64,000 nt of DNA from Oleomonas cavernae. Its GTDB lineage: Bacteria; Pseudomonadota; Alphaproteobacteria; Zavarziniales; Zavarziniaceae. Where the stretch lies: assembly GCF_003590945.1 (NCBI RefSeq), contig NZ_QYUK01000011.1, positions 3,814,909-3,878,908 on the forward strand. Direction: 5' to 3'. The notes beneath the pieces were generated by a model. It did not search any database, was not told the origin of the DNA, and saw nothing but the letters and a program-made list of their open reading frames with translations. Below are positions 60,882-64,000 of this stretch, piece after piece; position 1 is the first letter of the stretch, and the number at the start of each line of letters is the position of its first letter. Made by a program: the position numbers and the translations under genes.

Positions 60882-62119
60882 TCACGCCCCCTTCTCGAGC
60901 TGGGCTCGCATGTCGTCCATGATCATGTAACCGATACCGATCAGCCAGGCCACCAGAACATCCTGGTGGGTCTTGCCGTTCCGGGCGACGCGATAGCCCG
61001 TGCCGAGGAGAAGCACCGCCAGGCTGAAGCTGTTGTAGATCTTGTGCCAATGCAGCGACTTGCGGTCGATCGCGAAGCCGGACGCCCGCTCATAGGCCTC
61101 CAGGAAAGCGGCTTCCGGCATCATGCTGCAGACCAGGGAGGTCTTGCCGTCTTCCGCCATCGTGGCGAAGGCCCGGCTGGTGGTCCAGGCCAGGTCCTGA
61201 TGCCGATCGCCGATCCGACCCAGTTCCCAGTCGAGCCAGGCCGAAATGTGCCCGTCCTGCTCCGTGAACAGGAAATTGCCGGTGCGGTAGTCGGCATGGA
61301 CGATCGACGGCCGGTCGAGAACCGGCAGGTTCCGGCGCAGCCAGGCCACCGCCAGGCGAAGCAGGGGAATCTCCTCGTCGCCATCCTCTTCCCAGACCCG
61401 GTCCCACCAGTTCACCCCCACGCCGCGCATTGGGTTCCACCGCCCGCCGGGACATCGAAGGCCGAAAGATCGCCCTGCGCGAAATCGTGGTTGTGAATGC
61501 GTGCCAGGTGGTCGACGAACTGCGGCGCGAGCTTTCGGCGCAGCTCGCCACCGACGACGGCCCCGACGCCCGAGACGCGATTGGTATCTTCGCTGGGCTT
61601 GGTGACACCGGGCGCAAAACCATAGACCAGCGCCGGATAGGGAAAATACTCGCCTTCCGCGTCGCACCAGAAGACGGGCGGCACGGGAACCACGCCTTCC
61701 ATTGCCTTGATGAGCTGGAACTCGCGCAGCCGGCTGGTCTCCACGATCGACTCGGCCGGCTCCATCCGCAAGACCATGGGCGTGCGCTCCCGCCCCACAC
61801 CCGGCCGGTCCCAGTCGAGGGCGAAGGCGACCTGCAGCTTGGAAGCGCCGCCCGACAGCCAGCGCGCATCCTCGATCGTGAAGGCCCCCTCGATCCGCAC
61901 CCGGAGCAGGGCCTGCAAGGCCTGAACCAGTCGCGCCAGCGGCACCGGCTCGAAACCCGGGCCGGCCCGCCGCTGCAGCTTGCGGGTCAGCAGCAGGTCG
62001 ATGTGCCGCTCGACCTGGTAGCGGCGCCGAAGCCCGGCGATCCATTCGGCGGATGGCAGGTTCTTGTTTGCCGGGACACCCGCGCCCGCCATCCCAGGAA
62101 GCCGCTGCATGTAATGCAT
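60882..62119 (-). pseudogene. phosphotransferase-like protein (APH/aminoglycoside-kinase fold), frameshifted
   Basis: About 412 residues when two frames are joined. N-part (from the ATG at 62119): WLSGGASKLQVAFALDW, MVLRMEP (Lys replaced by Arg) and FVDHLARIHNHDF. C-part in another frame: VNWWDRVWEEDGDE, PSIVHADYRTGNFLF (catalytic loop HxDxxxxN) and AWLDWELGRIGDRHQDLAW (DxD metal site). The break is at the C-run 61415-61419, one base missing (W-G then V-N-W-W). Such proteins near acyl-CoA genes are thought to act on lipids or hydroxy-acids, not antibiotics. May be a sequence error. Confidence 0.75.
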
Positions 62120-62153
62120 ACTGTTTCCCCCACCCTATTTTTGCCCCGTCCCT

Positions 62154-63712
62154 TCAGGCGACCGAGCGTTGCTGCCCGCCCCAATAGCGGGCGCGCAGGT
62201 CCTTCTTGGAGACCTTGCCGGTGCCGGTCATCGGCAGGACGTCGACCAGATCGAAGCTCTTGGGCACCTTGTAGGCGGCCAGCCGTTCACGGCAGTAGGC
62301 CGACAGCTCGGCCAGCGCGATTTCTTCGCCCGCCTTGGGAACGATCACCGCCTTCACCGCCTCGCCCCAGCGCTCGTCGGGCACGCCGATCACCGCCACC
62401 GCCAAGACCGCCGGATGGGTGGACAGGACGTGCTCGATCTCGGCCGAATAGACATTCTCGCCGCCGGTCACGATCATGTCCTTGGCCCGGTCGACGATGT
62501 AGTAGAGGCCTTCGGCATCGCGCAGGGCGACGTCGCCGGTGCGGTACCAGCCGTCCTGGAAGGCGGCCGCCGTGGCATCCGGGTTGTTCCAATAGCCCTG
62601 GGCGATGGCCGGCGAGCGCACCAGCAATTCGCCGGGCTGGCCGTCGGGCACCTCGTTGCCCTTGTCGTCGACGATGCGCAGGGCAATGAGGGGCAGCGGG
62701 CGGCCGCAGGACTTGAGCTTGCCCTCGTTCGACAGGTCGTGCTCCTCGGGCCGCAGCAGCGAGATCGCCCCGGCGGACTCGGTCGCGCCGTAGAACTGCA
62801 TGAACTGGCAGGGCATCGCCGCGATCGCACGCTTGATCAGGCCCAGTGAAATGGGCGAGCCGGCATACATGGTCAGGCGCAGCGAGCCGAAATCGGTGGT
62901 CGCGGCATCGGGATGGTCCAGCAGCATCTGGATCATGGTGGGGGTCAGCACCAGCAGGGTCGGGCGATCCTGGGTGATCGCCGCCAGGGCCCCCGCCGGA
63001 TCGAAGCGCCGCTGCACGCTGAGCGACAGGCCGTTGTAGAGGCACTGGATCGACAGGCCGATGCCCAGCAGGTGGAAATTGGGCAGGATGAACAGGAAAC
63101 TGTCGCCCGGGTGCCATTGATAGGCGGCTTCCAGATGTTCGCACAGCCGAATGCGATTGAAGCAGCCATGGGTCAGCAGCACGCCCTTGGGCCGACCGGT
63201 GGTGCCGGAGGTATAGAGCTGGATGGCGGCATCGTCCTCGCTGATCCAGACCTCGGGGGCCTGCGTGCCCTGATCCGCCGCCGCGGCGACCAGGGTCGCC
63301 TGCTCGTCGATCACGATCCGCGCCAGATTCGTGCCGCTGCGGCTCTCGGCCCCTTGCAGCATGTCCTGGTGGTCGCGCTCGACGATCACGATGGTGGCGC
63401 CGCAATCGACCAGCACGTCGCCCAGTTCGGGCTCGGACAGGCGCCAATTCAGGGGCACGAAGCAGGCGCCCGCCTTGGCCACGCCGAACATGGCCAAGAA
63501 GAAATCGGCGGAATTCTTGCCCAGGAAGGCGACGCGGTCGCGCGGGGCCACGCCCGCGCCGATCAGCAGGCGGGCGACCTGGTTGGCCTGGCCCTCCAGC
63601 GTCGCCCAGTCGGTGGTGCTGCCCTCGAAGCTGAGGGCCAGGCCACCCGGGTGTGCCGGGCATGAAAGGCGGTGAGATCGCCCAGGGTGCGGATTTCAGG
63701 ATAGACCCACAT
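62154..63712 (-). pseudogene. acyl-CoA synthetase/CoA ligase (AMP-binding family), frameshifted near N-terminus
   Basis: About 519 residues with frames joined. The start MWVYPEIRTLGDLTAFHARHT (ATG at 63712) is in one frame; PGGLALSFEGSTTDWATLEGQANQVARLL and the rest in another, with one C missing near 63646-63651. All later motifs are intact: LYTSGTTGRPKGVLLTH, YGATESAGAISLL, GWYRTGDVALRDAEGLYYIVDRAKDMIVTGGENVYSAEIE and TGTGKVSKKDLR. Activates an unknown acid in the operon with the downstream phosphotransferase-like gene and the upstream hydratase. Similar in type to the ligase at 52142. Probably functional if the break is an error. Confidence 0.8.
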
Positions 63713-63737
63713 CGGTTGTCTCCAGGTGGGGCGCGGC

Positions 63738-64000
63738 CTAGCGACCGGAAAAGACGGCTGGGCGCTTGTCGCGGAAGGCGAGCAGCGCGCCGCGGGCGTC
63801 CTGGGTCGCGGCGGTGCGGGCAATGGCCATGGCTTCGAGCGCCAGTTGGGTCTCGATCGGCTCGTGGTCGACGCTCTGGAACAGGCGCTTGATCTCGCCG
63901 TAGCTGCGCGTCGGCCCGGCGGCCAGGCGCGCGGCGATCGCGCCGGCATGGTCGATCAGGGCGTCGGGCTCGACCACCACGTCGACCAATCCGGCAGCCA
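63738..64000 (-). CDS. enoyl-CoA hydratase/isomerase family protein, C-terminal part
   Basis: Only the last 86 residues are in the window: AAGLVDVVVEPDALIDHAGAIAARLAAGPTRSYGEIKRLF and AIARTAATQDARGALLAFRDKRPAVFSGR, the usual C-terminal pattern of crotonase-family hydratases (A-x-x-x-GLVxxV, then KxLxxxS-like region, final F-x-x-KRxPxFxGR). 25 bp upstream of the CoA ligase start, same strand. Active site lies outside the window. Confidence 0.8.
   Translation of the reverse strand, partial: AAGLVDVVVEPDALIDHAGAIAARLAAGPTRSYGEIKRLFQSVDHEPIETQLALEAMAIARTAATQDARGALLAFRDKRPAVFSGR

Noticed and set aside
60882-62119. Aminoglycoside resistance kinase
   Set aside because: The APH fold is present but context is an acyl-CoA operon, and such proteins are common in lipid and hydrocarbon clusters; no resistance-gene features.

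Overview
GC-rich, densely coded bacterial DNA with AGGAGG-type ribosome sites, chains of genes overlapping by 4 nt, outer-membrane barrel proteins and Tat/Sec signal peptides: a Gram-negative proteobacterium, most likely an alphaproteobacterium (BadH/BadI of the Rhodopseudomonas type, CymR-like TetR), though no rRNA or marker gene fixes the taxon. The whole window is a catabolic island for hydrophobic ring compounds. No tRNA, rRNA, CRISPR array, transposase or phage gene was seen.

Region 1 (1-25.2 kb) looks like an aerobic pathway of p-cymene/p-cumate type. An AlkB/XylM-type membrane monooxygenase (cut by the window edge), a ferredoxin-NAD(P)H reductase, a zinc alcohol dehydrogenase (24-25 kb) and an aldehyde dehydrogenase would turn a ring methyl group into a carboxylate. 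A long minus-strand operon (21.2 to 12.9 kb) then encodes ring-hydroxylating dioxygenase (reductase, alpha, beta, Rieske ferredoxin), dihydrodiol dehydrogenase, a CymR-like TetR regulator, an extradiol dioxygenase plus a metal-site-less paralogue, a C-C hydrolase and a hydratase. A divergent ACMSD-type amidohydrolase could supply the decarboxylation step. Between them (3.9-12.3 kb) lies an envelope module: RND/MMPL permease, two Tat-signal DUF1329 proteins, a Ycf48-like propeller and a DUF1302 outer-membrane protein, probably for handling the hydrophobic substrate.

Region 2 (25.3-31.9 kb) has a LuxR/MalT-type ATPase regulator with a C-terminal frameshift and a second DUF1329/DUF1302 pair.

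Region 3 (31.9-54.8 kb) is a CoA-thioester pathway centred on BadH/BadI-like ring-opening enzymes and a BadR-like MarR regulator, with three acyl-CoA dehydrogenases, a BKACE enzyme, hydratases, a thiolase preceded by an HMG-CoA-synthase/DUF35 fusion, a MaoC-CitE pair, dehydrogenases and a CoA ligase. Together with region 1 it would suit an organism using both aromatic (p-cymene-like) and alicyclic (limonene/perillate- or cyclohexanecarboxylate-like) substrates. A shared palindromic operator close to GTACGCTAGCGTAC occurs at six promoters in regions 2 and 3.

Region 4 (55-64 kb) has a third DUF1302 protein, a second MarR regulator and an operon with an acyl-CoA ligase, a phosphotransferase-like protein, two poorly known proteins and a hydratase cut by the window edge.

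The most unusual feature is a three-gene membrane cassette (about 250-aa membrane protein, NorE/CoxC-like subunit III, NorF-like small subunit) that occurs three times (22.4-24.0, 47.8-49.4 and 57.0-58.7 kb), always without an oxidase or reductase catalytic subunit. Several genes are interrupted by single-base losses, mostly in G/C runs; these may be assembly errors rather than true pseudogenes.
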